Below are positions 18,797 to 28,054 of a stretch of 64,000 bases of DNA, one piece after another. Origin of the DNA: Maribacter sp. BPC-D8 (GTDB lineage Bacteria > Bacteroidota > Bacteroidia > Flavobacteriales > Flavobacteriaceae); assembly GCF_035207705.1 (NCBI RefSeq), contig NZ_CP128187.1, positions 372,001 through 436,000 of the forward strand, in the 5' to 3' direction. The stretch's first letter is position 1; each line of letters begins with the position of its first letter. The position numbers and the translations under genes are program-made. The notes beneath the pieces are model-generated. The model was not told where the DNA came from. It did not search any database and saw nothing but the letters and a program-made list of their open reading frames with translations.

Positions 18797-21355
18797 ATGG
18801 CTGACGGTGAAAAATTGATTCCCATTAACATTGAAGACGAAATGAAATCTGCTTACATTGATTATTCAATGTCGGTCATTGTGTCACGAGCCCTGCCAGA
18901 TGTCAGGGATGGTTTAAAACCCGTGCACAGAAGAGTTCTTTTTGGAATGCATGAATTAGGGGTTAGAAGTAATAGCTCGCATAAAAAATCTGCCCGTATT
19001 GTGGGTGAGGTTCTTGGTAAGTATCACCCGCATGGTGATACTTCTGTATATGATGCCATGGTTCGTATGGCGCAAGAATGGAGTCTACGGTATATGCTTG
19101 TAGATGGTCAAGGTAACTTTGGTTCTGTTGATGGTGATAGCCCTGCAGCGATGCGTTATACGGAGGCCCGTATGCGTAAGATTGCAGATGATATGCTTAT
19201 CGATATTGAAAAGGAAACTGTAGATTATCAATTGAATTTTGATGATTCTTTGAAAGAGCCTACTGTTCTACCTACTAGGGTTCCTGCTTTATTGGTTAAT
19301 GGAGCATCTGGTATTGCTGTAGGTATGGCTACCAATATGCCTCCGCATAATTTAGCGGAAGTCATTGATGGTACTGTTGCGTATATCGACAATAATGATA
19401 TTGAAATAGATGAGTTGATTACGCATATTAAAGCGCCAGATTTTCCAACGGGAGGTATTATTTATGGCTATGATGGTGTAAAAGAAGCTTTTCATACAGG
19501 AAGAGGGCGTGTAAAAATGCGTGCTAAAGCAACTTTTGAAGAAGTTCAGGGTCGTGAATGTATCGTTGTTACTGAAATACCTTATCAGGTCAACAAGGCT
19601 GACATGATCAAGAAAACTGCGGATCTTGTTAATGACAAAAAATTGGAGGGTATATCCAATATTAGAGATGAATCTGACCGTAACGGTATGCGTATCGTCT
19701 ACATCTTAAAAAGAGATGCTATCCCTAATATCGTTTTAAATATGCTGTTCAAGTATACGGCATTACAAACTTCTTTCAGTGTTAATAACATTGCCCTGGT
19801 TAAGGGTAGACCTCAGTTATTGAACGTGAAAGAAATGATTCATTATTTCGTTGAGCATCGTCATGAAGTTGTAGTTAGGCGTACACAGTTTGAATTAAAG
19901 AAAGCTGAAGATCGTGCACATATATTAGAAGGATTAATTATTGCTTCTGATAATATTGATGAGGTAATTGCGATAATAAGAGCTTCAAATAATGCTGATG
20001 AGGCAAGAGCAAACTTAATTGAACGTTTTAAGTTAAGTGAAATTCAAGCCAAGGCGATTGTAGAAATGCGATTACGTCAACTTACTGGTTTAGAGCAAGA
20101 CAAGCTTAGAACCGAGTATGATGAGATAATGCTTCTTATTGCTGATTTAAAAGATATTCTTGAGAAAAAGGAGCGAAGAATGCAAATTATAAAAGATGAG
20201 CTTCTTGAGATTAAAGATAAATATGGTGACGAGAGAAGATCTGTAATTAACATTGCAGGTGGTGATCTTAGTATGGAAGATATGATACCAGATGAGCAAG
20301 TTGTAATCACAATTTCTCATGCCGGTTACATTAAGAGAACTCCATTAACAGAATACAAAACTCAAAATAGAGGTGGAGTTGGTCAAAAAGCATCTTCTAC
20401 AAGAAATGAAGATTTCTTAGAGCATTTGTTCGTTGGTACCAATCACCAATATATGTTATTCTTTACGCAAAAAGGAAAATGTTTCTGGATGCGTGTATTC
20501 GAAATACCGGAAGGAAGTAGAACATCTAAGGGTAGGGCGATACAGAATCTTATAAATATTGAACAAGATGATAGTGTAAAAGCATTCATTTGTACACAAG
20601 ATTTAAAAGATGAGGAGTATATCAATGCGCATTATGTTATTATGGCAACTAAGAAAGGTGTTGTTAAGAAAACATCTTTAGAGCAATATTCTAGACCACG
20701 TCAAAATGGTATTAATGCAATTACCGTTCGTGATGGTGATGAATTGCTAGAAGCTAAATTAACTACTGGTTCAAGTGAAATTTTCTTAGGACTTAAATCT
20801 GGTAAAGCTATTCGTTTTGAAGAAAGTAAGACGAGGCCAATGGGTAGAAATGCTTCTGGTGTTCGTGGTATTACTTTAGCGAATGATGACGATGAAGTAA
20901 TTGGAATGGTATCGGTACATAATTTTGAAGATGAAATATTGGTTGTTTCTGAAAAAGGTTATGGTAAACGTTCAAGCATTGAAGATTACAGAGTTACCAA
21001 TAGAGGAGGTAAAGGAGTTAAGACTATTAGTGTAACCGACAAAACTGGTGGACTGGTAGCTATTAAAAACGTTACCGATTCTGATGATTTAATGATTATC
21101 AATAAATCTGGAATTGCAATACGTATGAGCGTAGAAGATTTACGTGTAATGGGTAGAGCAACACAAGGTGTTAGATTGATAAATATTAAAGGTAATGACT
21201 CTATTGCAGCAGTTGCAAAGGTTATGAAAGATGAAGATGATTTGGAAGAATCAGAAATACTTGATATTGAGGTAGATGCTGAAAATGGCACGGAGATTGA
21301 TAATTCTGAATCTGAAGAAGGTGCGGAGACTGATAATTCTGAAACTGAAGATTAA
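18797..21355 (+). CDS. gyrA: DNA gyrase subunit A
   Basis: 852 residues. The catalytic tyrosine is Y121 in [10 protein letters not shown]. The C-terminal beta-pinwheel contains GyrA-box-like NRGGVGQK and NRGGKGVK repeats, and the tail is acidic (repeated DNSE-type motifs). The quinolone region reads [12 protein letters not shown], with Thr at the position of E. coli Ser83, which is usual for flavobacteria. It is followed after 40 bases by a TPR protein gene, probably cotranscribed. Confidence 0.97.
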   Translation: MADGEKLIPINIEDEMKSAYIDYSMSVIVSRALPDVRDGLKPVHRRVLFGMHELGVRSNSSHKKSARIVGEVLGKYHPHGDTSVYDAMVRMAQEWSLRYMLVDGQGNFGSVDGDSPAAMRYTEARMRKIADDMLIDIEKETVDYQLNFDDSLKEPTVLPTRVPALLVNGASGIAVGMATNMPPHNLAEVIDGTVAYIDNNDIEIDELITHIKAPDFPTGGIIYGYDGVKEAFHTGRGRVKMRAKATFEEVQGRECIVVTEIPYQVNKADMIKKTADLVNDKKLEGISNIRDESDRNGMRIVYILKRDAIPNIVLNMLFKYTALQTSFSVNNIALVKGRPQLLNVKEMIHYFVEHRHEVVVRRTQFELKKAEDRAHILEGLIIASDNIDEVIAIIRASNNADEARANLIERFKLSEIQAKAIVEMRLRQLTGLEQDKLRTEYDEIMLLIADLKDILEKKERRMQIIKDELLEIKDKYGDERRSVINIAGGDLSMEDMIPDEQVVITISHAGYIKRTPLTEYKTQNRGGVGQKASSTRNEDFLEHLFVGTNHQYMLFFTQKGKCFWMRVFEIPEGSRTSKGRAIQNLINIEQDDSVKAFICTQDLKDEEYINAHYVIMATKKGVVKKTSLEQYSRPRQNGINAITVRDGDELLEAKLTTGSSEIFLGLKSGKAIRFEESKTRPMGRNASGVRGITLANDDDEVIGMVSVHNFEDEILVVSEKGYGKRSSIEDYRVTNRGGKGVKTISVTDKTGGLVAIKNVTDSDDLMIINKSGIAIRMSVEDLRVMGRATQGVRLINIKGNDSIAAVAKVMKDEDDLEESEILDIEVDAENGTEIDNSESEEGAETDNSETED

Positions 21356-21395
21356 GTATCAAAAATTTTAAACACTAATAATTAATATATTAAAG

Positions 21396-22658
21396 ATGAA
21401 AAATAGATTATTACTTGTAGCAGCCCTATCATTTACAATGATTGGTTTTGCTCAAAAAAATGAAATCAAAGCTGCAGAAAAGGCTTTGAAGTCAGGTGAT
21501 GCCGCTACGGCGCAAACTGCTCTTGAGGCTGCATCTGGTACTATTGCTGCTGCAGATGAGAAAACGCAAGCGCAATATTATTTCACTAGAGGTAAAATTT
21601 ATAGTGATTTGGCTAAAAAAGGAAATAACGATGCATTTGAAAAATCTGCAACTTCTTTCAAAAAGGTTATAGAATTAGAAGAAGCTTCAGGAAAGCAAAA
21701 ATATACTGCTGAAACAAACCAATACATGGCGTCTTTAACGGCTGACCTTGTAAACTCTGCTGTTAGTGATAATGGTAATAGTAAGTTTAAAGAAGCTGCT
21801 GAGAAGTTGTACATGAGCTACACACTTAGTCCAAAAGATACTTCTTATTTATACTATGCAGCAGGTAGTGCTGTAAATGGTGGTCATTATGAAATGGCAT
21901 TAGATTACTATGATAAACTACAAGAGGTAGGTTATGATGGTAGTGCAGTAGTATATAAAGCTACAAACGCAACTTCTGGTGAGGTTGAAGAAATGGATAA
22001 GGTTCAACGTGATCTTATGGTAAAATCAGGTACGTATTCAAACCCGGTAGATGAGAAAACTCCATCTAAAAAAGCTGAGATTGTTAAGAATACAGCTTTG
22101 ATCTATACGCAACTAGGTCAAGATGAAAAAGCTTTAGAGGCTTATCAGGCAGCTAGAAAAAATGATCCAGAAGATGTAAATCTTATTCTAAATGAAGCAA
22201 ACTTATATTTCAAGCAAGGAAATAAGGATAAGTTCAAAGAATTGATGGCTCAAGCAATCGCTTTGGCTCCAGATAATCCAGATTTACATTATAACGTTGG
22301 TGTAATTAGCATGGAACAAGATAACTATGCAGATGCACGTGTATCTTATAAGAAAGCTATTGAAATTGATCCTAAGTATACTAATGCATATTTAAATCTT
22401 TCTACGACATATGTTAATGAAGGTAATGCATTAATCGATGAAATGAATTCATTAGGTAACTCTAGAGCTGATATTGCAAAATATGATGAGCTTAAAGAGA
22501 AAAAAGATGGTTTGTTTAAGCAAGGTGCTGATGTTTTAGAAGATGCGTTGAAAAACAATCCTGAAAGTGAAAATATCATGTCTCAGCTTAAGAACATTTA
22601 CGGAGCTATGGGTGATACTGAAAACTTCACTAAAATGAAGAAGATGTTAGGTGAGTAA
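21396..22658 (+). CDS. Exported tetratricopeptide-repeat protein
   Basis: 420 residues with a signal peptide (MKNRLLLVAALSFTMIGFAQ, cleavage about 20) and several TPR units, clearest at ALIYTQLGQDEKALEAYQAA and the following LHYNVGVISMEQDNYADAR repeat. Probably a periplasmic scaffold; the partner is unknown. Placement 40 bases after gyrA is common in Bacteroidota, but no functional link can be read from that. A strong terminator follows. Confidence 0.85.
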   Translation: MKNRLLLVAALSFTMIGFAQKNEIKAAEKALKSGDAATAQTALEAASGTIAAADEKTQAQYYFTRGKIYSDLAKKGNNDAFEKSATSFKKVIELEEASGKQKYTAETNQYMASLTADLVNSAVSDNGNSKFKEAAEKLYMSYTLSPKDTSYLYYAAGSAVNGGHYEMALDYYDKLQEVGYDGSAVVYKATNATSGEVEEMDKVQRDLMVKSGTYSNPVDEKTPSKKAEIVKNTALIYTQLGQDEKALEAYQAARKNDPEDVNLILNEANLYFKQGNKDKFKELMAQAIALAPDNPDLHYNVGVISMEQDNYADARVSYKKAIEIDPKYTNAYLNLSTTYVNEGNALIDEMNSLGNSRADIAKYDELKEKKDGLFKQGADVLEDALKNNPESENIMSQLKNIYGAMGDTENFTKMKKMLGE

Positions 22659-22680
22659 TTACAAACCCAACAATAAAATA

Positions 22681-22707
22681 AAAGGCCCTTATTAAGGGCC
22701 TTTTTTT
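22681..22707. terminator. Bidirectional terminator
   Basis: Stem aaaggccctt (22681-22690), loop att, aagggccttt (22694-22703), then a T run. It lies between the converging TPR gene and the NlpC/P60-like gene. Confidence 0.85.
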
Positions 22708-23458
22708 ATACTACTTTTTTAATAACCCGTAATTGATGGGTGTATGTTCTAAGGTCATTATTAAAAATACCTGTATGGTCTAAGCGGTCAACCCTAACTT
22801 TTCCGTTAACATGAATAACATAGTTGTTTTCCATAATAATACCAACATGATCAATTTCACCATTGGCGTTATCAAAAAAAGCTAAATCACCAGCTTCACT
22901 TTCTTCTACAAAACTAAGGGCTGTGCCCTGTGTAGATTGCTCTTTTGCAGTTCGTAAAAGGCTATATCCGTTAATTTTATAGACTATTTGAGCGAATCCG
23001 GCACTATCGATGCCAAAAGGTGATTTTCCTCCTCTCAATTCTGGAGAATTTAAATAGAGCAATGAAGTTTTAACTAAATTCTCTTTAGGCTGTTGGTCAC
23101 TTAAAAGTTTACCTTCAAAATTAACCGACAATGACGGAGTGTTAGCAATACAAGACCCTATAAGAATAGGGGTAAGTATTTGATTAGCATCTTCAACATA
23201 CGATACTAACTCAGTAACATAGCTCTTATTTTTATGTGCCTGAATGTCATTAAACTCATCTTCAGGTATAAAAAACAATTGGCTATTCATTATCCAGCCT
23301 TCACACTTGTCGAAAATGGTTTTTATTCTAGACCAATTTTTTCGGCATTCCAAAATCTTAAAGTGCTCTCCAAATAGAAGTTGCGTAACTAATTCAGCTA
23401 CTTCATCTGACGTACTTCTAACAGGAATAATGCTTAACTGACAAATACCGTATTGCAT
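22706..23458 (-). CDS. NlpC/P60 (C40)-like protein with SH3-like domain; catalytic Cys replaced by Ser
   Basis: 250 residues. An N-terminal bacterial SH3-like region (about 1-65) precedes an NlpC/P60 domain (about 140-250). The family motif DCSGF is here DSAGF: S152 is encoded by AGT (complement of 23003-23005). The His region (IDHVGIIM) and the following HVNGKVRVDR segment are retained. Active members are cell-wall endopeptidases cutting next to diaminopimelate. With Ser instead of Cys, this copy is probably inactive or altered and may be only a binding protein. No obvious signal peptide at the start. It lies 17 bases downstream of the thiolase gene, so is perhaps cotranscribed. Confidence 0.8.
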   Translation of the reverse strand: MQYGICQLSIIPVRSTSDEVAELVTQLLFGEHFKILECRKNWSRIKTIFDKCEGWIMNSQLFFIPEDEFNDIQAHKNKSYVTELVSYVEDANQILTPILIGSCIANTPSLSVNFEGKLLSDQQPKENLVKTSLLYLNSPELRGGKSPFGIDSAGFAQIVYKINGYSLLRTAKEQSTQGTALSFVEESEAGDLAFFDNANGEIDHVGIIMENNYVIHVNGKVRVDRLDHTGIFNNDLRTYTHQLRVIKKVV

Positions 23459-23475
23459 GCAATTTTTTTATCCGC

Positions 23476-24651
23476 TTAAACCTTTTCGATAATTATAGCC
23501 GAAGCACCACCGCCACCATTACAGATTGCAGCTGCGCCAAGTTTAGCATTATTTTGTTCTAATACATTTAGTAATGTTATTAGAATACGTGCACCAGAAC
23601 ATCCTAACGGGTGACCTAAAGAAACGGCACCACCATTTACATTGACATTTTTGTCGTCTAAGCCTAATATCTTCATATTGGCAAGACCAACAACAGAAAA
23701 TGCTTCGTTAAATTCGAAGAATTCGATTTCTTCTAATTTTAAATTAGATTTTGCTAGAGCCTTCGGTAGTGCTTTTGCTGGGGCTGTAGTGAACCACTCA
23801 GGTTCATGAGCTGCATCAGCATAGCTTTTTATAACTGCTAATGGTTTCAAGTTTAACTCTTCTGCCTTTTCTCTACTCATTAAAACTAATGCCGCGGCAC
23901 CGTCGTTAATGGTTGAGGCATTTGCAGCGGTAACTGTTCCGTCTTTTGAAAATGCAGGTCTTAAATTCGGAATCTTATCAATAAAGACATTACTAAATTC
24001 TTCATCTTTGGTAACCATTTTAGGTTCCCCACGTCTTTGTGGTACAGCTACAGGAATAACTTCGTTGTCAAATTTTCCATTTTCCCAAGCATCAGCAGAT
24101 CTCTTGTAAGACTGAATAGCATAGGCATCTTGATCTTCTCTGCTAAATTCATATTCAGTAGCACATGCATCAGCACAAACACCCATGGCGTTTTCATCAT
24201 ATGCATCGACTAAACCGTCTTTCTGCATTCCGTCCACGAAAGTAGTAGGTCCAAATTTTGTACCTGTTCTCATATGAACATAATGAGGTATTAAGCTCAT
24301 ATTTTCCATTCCACCTGCAACAACAACGTCTGCATCACCTAAGGCAATAGCTTGTGCACCTTGCATTACCGCTTTCATACCAGAGGCACAAACTTTATTT
24401 ATGGTTGTACACGGTACGGTGTTTGGAATACCGGCAAATATAGCAGCTTGTCTTGCAGGTGCTTGACCTGTGCCGGCTTGCACTACATTGCCCATTATAA
24501 CTTCATCTACTAATGTAGGTGAAAGGTTGATTTTTTTTAATGCGCCTTCAATAGCAATTGCTCCTAGTTTCGGAGCTGGAACTGTTGATAATCCGCCCAT
24601 AAAACTTCCTATTGGAGTTCTTACGGCTGATACGATAACGACTTCTTTCAT
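23476..24651 (-). CDS. Acetyl-CoA C-acetyltransferase (thiolase)
   Basis: 391 residues from the chosen ATG at 24651 (MKEVVIVSAVRTPIG); an in-frame ATG 45 bases upstream adds residues not seen in the family. The acylation Cys is in NKVCASGMKAV, and the C-terminal GGAVSLGHPLGCSGAR and CNGGGGASA motifs carry the His and second Cys. It catalyses reversible condensation or thiolysis of acetoacetyl-CoA. It lies apart from the acyl-CoA island and may be housekeeping. Confidence 0.93.
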   Translation of the reverse strand: MKEVVIVSAVRTPIGSFMGGLSTVPAPKLGAIAIEGALKKINLSPTLVDEVIMGNVVQAGTGQAPARQAAIFAGIPNTVPCTTINKVCASGMKAVMQGAQAIALGDADVVVAGGMENMSLIPHYVHMRTGTKFGPTTFVDGMQKDGLVDAYDENAMGVCADACATEYEFSREDQDAYAIQSYKRSADAWENGKFDNEVIPVAVPQRRGEPKMVTKDEEFSNVFIDKIPNLRPAFSKDGTVTAANASTINDGAAALVLMSREKAEELNLKPLAVIKSYADAAHEPEWFTTAPAKALPKALAKSNLKLEEIEFFEFNEAFSVVGLANMKILGLDDKNVNVNGGAVSLGHPLGCSGARILITLLNVLEQNNAKLGAAAICNGGGGASAIIIEKV

Positions 24652-24772
24652 GTTTTTTGTTATTTGATTACACGAAATTACTAAATTCTGTAGCAACCCA
24701 CAGGATATCGTTTCAATTACTAGTTATCAGTTTATTATTTTCTATTTTTGATGAACCTAATACAATTTTCTT

Positions 24773-26809
24773 TTGGATAATCTTTACAAACAGCAATCGC
24801 TCATTTTCAAATATATACTCTATGTTGTGGCGGTTGCATTTATTGTGTTTTTCTTGCCAAAGGGTGGGAAATTTAAATATGAATTTCAAAAAGGGAAGCC
24901 TTGGCAATTTGAAAATCTATATGCCCCTTTTGATTTTTCTATTCAGAAAACCGATACTGAAATAGCAAAAGAAAAACAAGTAATTGAGAGTAATCAATTA
25001 CCATACTACAGGTATGATCAGGCTGAGGTAGCTAAGGTTTTAGCAGAATTTGAGCAAAAGTTCGAAGATAAATGGGGTAGAACCGCACTTGGGGAAAATC
25101 AGAAAACAAGATTAAAATATTTTTCTAAAGTAGTATTAGACTCCGTTTATGCTAAGGGAATTTTACAGAACAATGGTAAGCAAGTTCAACGCAGTTTTAT
25201 TTATTTAGTGAAGGATAATGAAGCAAGAAAAGTAAGGGTTTCAGATTTTTTTAGAGTAAATGAGATTAATAAATTGGTGCGTCAAGTTCTCACTTATAAT
25301 AACTTATCGGCTTTTGAGAAAGATACACAGGCATTGTTTTTCGATATTATAGCTCCGAATGTCAGTTTTGATAACAATCTCACTCAAAAAGCTAGAAATG
25401 AGGCGTTATCAAAATTATCATATACAAGAGGTACGGTTGATCAAGGGCGCTTAATAATCGCTAAGGGTGAAGTTGTCGAAGCTGAAAATTTAAAGATATT
25501 AGAGTCATTAAAGTCTGAATATGAGTCTGAATTATGGACAGCCAGTAATTACTACTACATATTAATAGGTTACACCGTTCTTGTTGCATTAGTGCTTATT
25601 ATGCTTTTCTTGTTTTTGAAAAAATATAGGAGAACGGTTTATGAAAACAATGTCAAAGTAACCTTTATCTTTTTCAATATTCTGTTGATGGTGTTTATAA
25701 CCACTATGGTTATAAAATATAATGACCAATTAGTATTTGTAGTTCCGCTGTGTATTCTCCCATTAATTTTAAAAACATTTTTTGATGCTAGGCTGGGCTT
25801 ATTCGTGCACGTACTTACTATCTTAATTTTGGGCTTTGTAGTACCTAATAGTTTTGAGTATATATTCTTGCAGATAATTACAGGTATAGTAACCATACTT
25901 ACCGTATCTGAGTTGTATAAAAGAGCGAACCTTTTTGTGAGTGTTGGTCAAATAACACTTATTTATATTATTGGGTATTTAGCATTTCATACGATACATG
26001 AGGGCGATTTAAGTGATATTGAATGGTACACATTGGGACTTTTTCTTTTAAATGGCATGATTACGCTATTCGTGCAGCCATTAATCTATATTTATGAAAA
26101 GCTCTTTGGTCTAGTGTCAGATGTGTCGCTATTGGAGTTGTCAGATACCAATTCTAAGCTTTTAAAAGAATTGTCTAATAAGGCTCCGGGTACTTTTCAT
26201 CATTCGCTACAAGTCGCAAATTTGGCAGAGGCAGCAGCTAATGAAATTGGGGCGAATGCCATGTTGGTTAGGGTAGGGGCTTTGTATCATGATATTGGTA
26301 AAATGAACGAACCGACTTATTTTACCGAAAATCAGGTCACCAATGTAAATCCGCATGACGAGCTGAGTCCTAAAGACAGTGCACGTATTATTATTGATCA
26401 TGTAATTAAGGGAATTGAGATAGCTAGAAAGAATAATTTGCCTGACCGTATTATAGATTTTATACGTTCGCATCATGGTACAACTTTGGTATTTTATTTT
26501 TACAAAAAGCAAAAAGAATTAGAGGAAGATGTAAATGAAGAAGATTTTAGGTACCCTGGTCCGTTGCCATTTTCTAAAGAAACAGCAATTTTAATGATGG
26601 CAGATTCTGTAGAAGCGGCATCAAAAAGTTTGAAAAATCCAACTTTTTTAATCATCGATGAGTTTGTTGATAAGATAATTTCGGGTCAAATGAAGGCAAA
26701 TCAATTTTTGAATGCAGATATTACATTCAAAGAAATTGAAAAAATCAAGAAAATTTTCAAACAAAAGCTAATAAATATTTATCATTTGCGTGTGGAATAT
26801 CCTGAGTAA
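24773..26809 (+). CDS. PgpH-like HD-domain membrane phosphodiesterase (probable cyclic di-AMP hydrolase)
   Basis: 678 residues. An N-terminal membrane anchor (about 12-28), an extracytoplasmic domain, about seven predicted hydrophobic helices (260-450) and a C-terminal HD domain with HHSLQVANLAEAAA and ALYHDIGKM (His-Asp near 506) match the 7TMR-HD/PgpH family that cleaves cyclic di-AMP in other bacteria. The start must be TTG at 24773: an in-frame stop lies at 24758-24760 and the first internal ATG is far downstream. The TTG is overlapped by a 9-codon ATG mini-ORF in another frame (24751-24780), which might tune translation. Confidence 0.88.
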   Translation: MDNLYKQQSLIFKYILYVVAVAFIVFFLPKGGKFKYEFQKGKPWQFENLYAPFDFSIQKTDTEIAKEKQVIESNQLPYYRYDQAEVAKVLAEFEQKFEDKWGRTALGENQKTRLKYFSKVVLDSVYAKGILQNNGKQVQRSFIYLVKDNEARKVRVSDFFRVNEINKLVRQVLTYNNLSAFEKDTQALFFDIIAPNVSFDNNLTQKARNEALSKLSYTRGTVDQGRLIIAKGEVVEAENLKILESLKSEYESELWTASNYYYILIGYTVLVALVLIMLFLFLKKYRRTVYENNVKVTFIFFNILLMVFITTMVIKYNDQLVFVVPLCILPLILKTFFDARLGLFVHVLTILILGFVVPNSFEYIFLQIITGIVTILTVSELYKRANLFVSVGQITLIYIIGYLAFHTIHEGDLSDIEWYTLGLFLLNGMITLFVQPLIYIYEKLFGLVSDVSLLELSDTNSKLLKELSNKAPGTFHHSLQVANLAEAAANEIGANAMLVRVGALYHDIGKMNEPTYFTENQVTNVNPHDELSPKDSARIIIDHVIKGIEIARKNNLPDRIIDFIRSHHGTTLVFYFYKKQKELEEDVNEEDFRYPGPLPFSKETAILMMADSVEAASKSLKNPTFLIIDEFVDKIISGQMKANQFLNADITFKEIEKIKKIFKQKLINIYHLRVEYPE

Positions 26810-26849
26810 CAGGGGTGTAATTTTTTATTAAAAAAAAACATCAAAAATA

Positions 26850-26881
26850 GTTGCGTAAAACGAGTTATACTTATACATTTG
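26850..26881 (+). promoter_or_regulatory. Promoter of the tRNA pair
   Basis: GTTG (26850-26853), 20 bases, then TACATTTG (26874-26881), an exact -7 match. It ends 39 bases before the tRNA-Ser gene. Confidence 0.65.
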
Positions 26882-26920
26882 CATCCGCTATTTAGAGCAA
26901 CAGTTCATTGAAGAATTACT

Positions 26921-27009
26921 GGAGAGGTGCCTGAGTGGCCGAAAGGAACGGTTTGCTAAATCGTCGTAGGTGGAAACACTTACCCAGGGTTCGAATCCCT
27001 GTCTCTCCG
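26921..27009 (+). tRNA. tRNA-Ser (anticodon GCT)
   Basis: 89 bases with acceptor ggagagg pairing to the 3' tctctcc, a long variable arm, T-loop ggttcgaatcc and anticodon gct at 26955-26957 in loop tttgctaaa. The CCA end is not encoded. Confidence 0.95.
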
Positions 27010-27048
27010 CAACAATGTGTTGAGAGACATATTTTTTGATAACCAATT

Positions 27049-27123
27049 CGGGGTGTAGCGTAGCCCGGTTATCGCGCCTCGTTTGGGACGAGGAGGTCGC
27101 AGGTTCGAATCCTGCCACCCCGA
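27049..27123 (+). tRNA. tRNA-Pro (anticodon TGG)
   Basis: 75 bases. Acceptor cggggtg pairs exactly with caccccg (27116-27122). The anticodon stem cctcg/cgagg encloses loop tttggga with anticodon tgg at 27084-27086. T-loop is ggttcgaatcc. CCA is not encoded. It is 39 bases after tRNA-Ser and probably cotranscribed. Confidence 0.95.
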
Positions 27124-27124
27124 C

Positions 27125-27157
27125 AAAAACCAGTTCAGAAATGAACTGGTTTTTTTA
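27125..27157 (+). terminator. Terminator of the tRNA unit
   Basis: Perfect 13-bp stem (aaaaaccagttca, loop gaaa, tgaactggttttt) followed by more T residues, directly behind tRNA-Pro. Confidence 0.9.
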
Positions 27158-27538
27158 TGCTTTAATTTTAACGTTTGTTCAGATGTGTTACTTTGTTCTA
27201 TATTTTTTTAAAATCTGAACACCTAATATTTTCTATTGTATAGTCATAAATGCCATTAAATTTTCTTCAACGTAATTTATTTTTACATAACACTTTTTGT
27301 TTACCTGGCATTATTGAATTATAGGTCTTTTAATGGCGTTACAGATACATTTTATTCTATTCTGACTCAGATTAGCTCTCTGACGAATTTCGTCTTGTAA
27401 TGGTGCTGAAAAGAGATTACTGCATATAAATCAAAGTGTGGTTTTTAATTTGCAAAGTTGTTATTTGTGTGATAAATAATATTGTTGTTTTTGTTTCATC
27501 TCTTCAACTTGACTTTTGATTTTAAATAAATATCATAA
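27158..27538 (+). other. AT-rich spacer without recognisable gene
   Basis: About 380 bases with stops in all frames. No RNA gene, repeat or recognisable protein remnant was found. It precedes the decayed thioesterase copy and may be part of the same eroding region. Confidence 0.5.
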
Positions 27539-27882
27539 ATGCAATCAATTAAAGAACTGATAGTGCTAATAGCTTATAGGAGAATAAACGAAACTACTTT
27601 TAATGTAAAAAACACCCTTGGTTGCGAAGTAAGTTTTTTTTGTAATCAAATATTAGTAAAACTTAGTAAATCGTGTATTAAATAGCGCCTAATGTTTGTA
27701 CTTTACATTCGCTACTTGTATTAATCTTATGAGACGGTTTAAAATGACCCATTGGCTATGAGGATGAAATAATTAGAGAAGGCGTTACGGTTACTTGTGC
27801 AAAAAATAGAAGAGAAAAGCTGGGGTCAATCGTATTAAATGAAAGCCAATATTATAGCAATAAACAATACACTACCAATTAG
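27539..27882 (+). pseudogene. Decayed acyl-CoA thioesterase (TesB-type) fragment
   Basis: The translated DNA aligns with the N-terminal half of the intact TesB-type gene at 46687. In frame from 27539 it reads MQSIKELIVLIAYRRINETT against MQTIKELIELITLKKIDDTT, then QILVK against QVLAQ. After a net one-base shift the next frame gives Y-stop-IAP against YQTVP, PNVCTLHSL against PEDRIAHSL, and PIGYEDEIIREG against PIVYEVDTIRNG. In-frame stops are TAA 27679-27681, TGA 27730-27732 and TGA 27745-27747. The C-terminal half is not convincingly present before the acyl-CoA ligase gene. The alignment was made by eye, so exact ends are approximate. Confidence 0.7.
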
Positions 27883-28054
27883 TGCTATGGGGTAGTTTAG
27901 TGAATTAAAAATCTATAATAAGGCTTTTACACTCATTGCAATTTCGAAAGGGAGGCAATTTGTTATGATAATCTTTTCAAGGAAAATCAAGTTATTAGTT
28001 CACAACAATTACCGCCTTACTATAGAATTCAATTCATTTTTTTAATTAGACTAA

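Noticed and set aside
19030..19090. Thr at the position of E. coli GyrA Ser83 as a quinolone-resistance mutation
   Set aside because: Thr at this site is the normal residue in several flavobacteria as far as I recall, so no resistance claim is made.
24652..24696. N-terminal extension of the 23476 thiolase to an upstream ATG
   Set aside because: The extra 15 residues do not resemble the family start, and MKEVVIVSAVRTPIG is the normal N-terminus.
26888..27218. Two short ORFs overlapping the tRNA genes on either strand (minus-strand frame beginning MAGFEPATSSSQTRRD and a plus-strand frame)
   Set aside because: These are translations of tRNA sequence, a well-known annotation artefact. The tRNA structures are complete.
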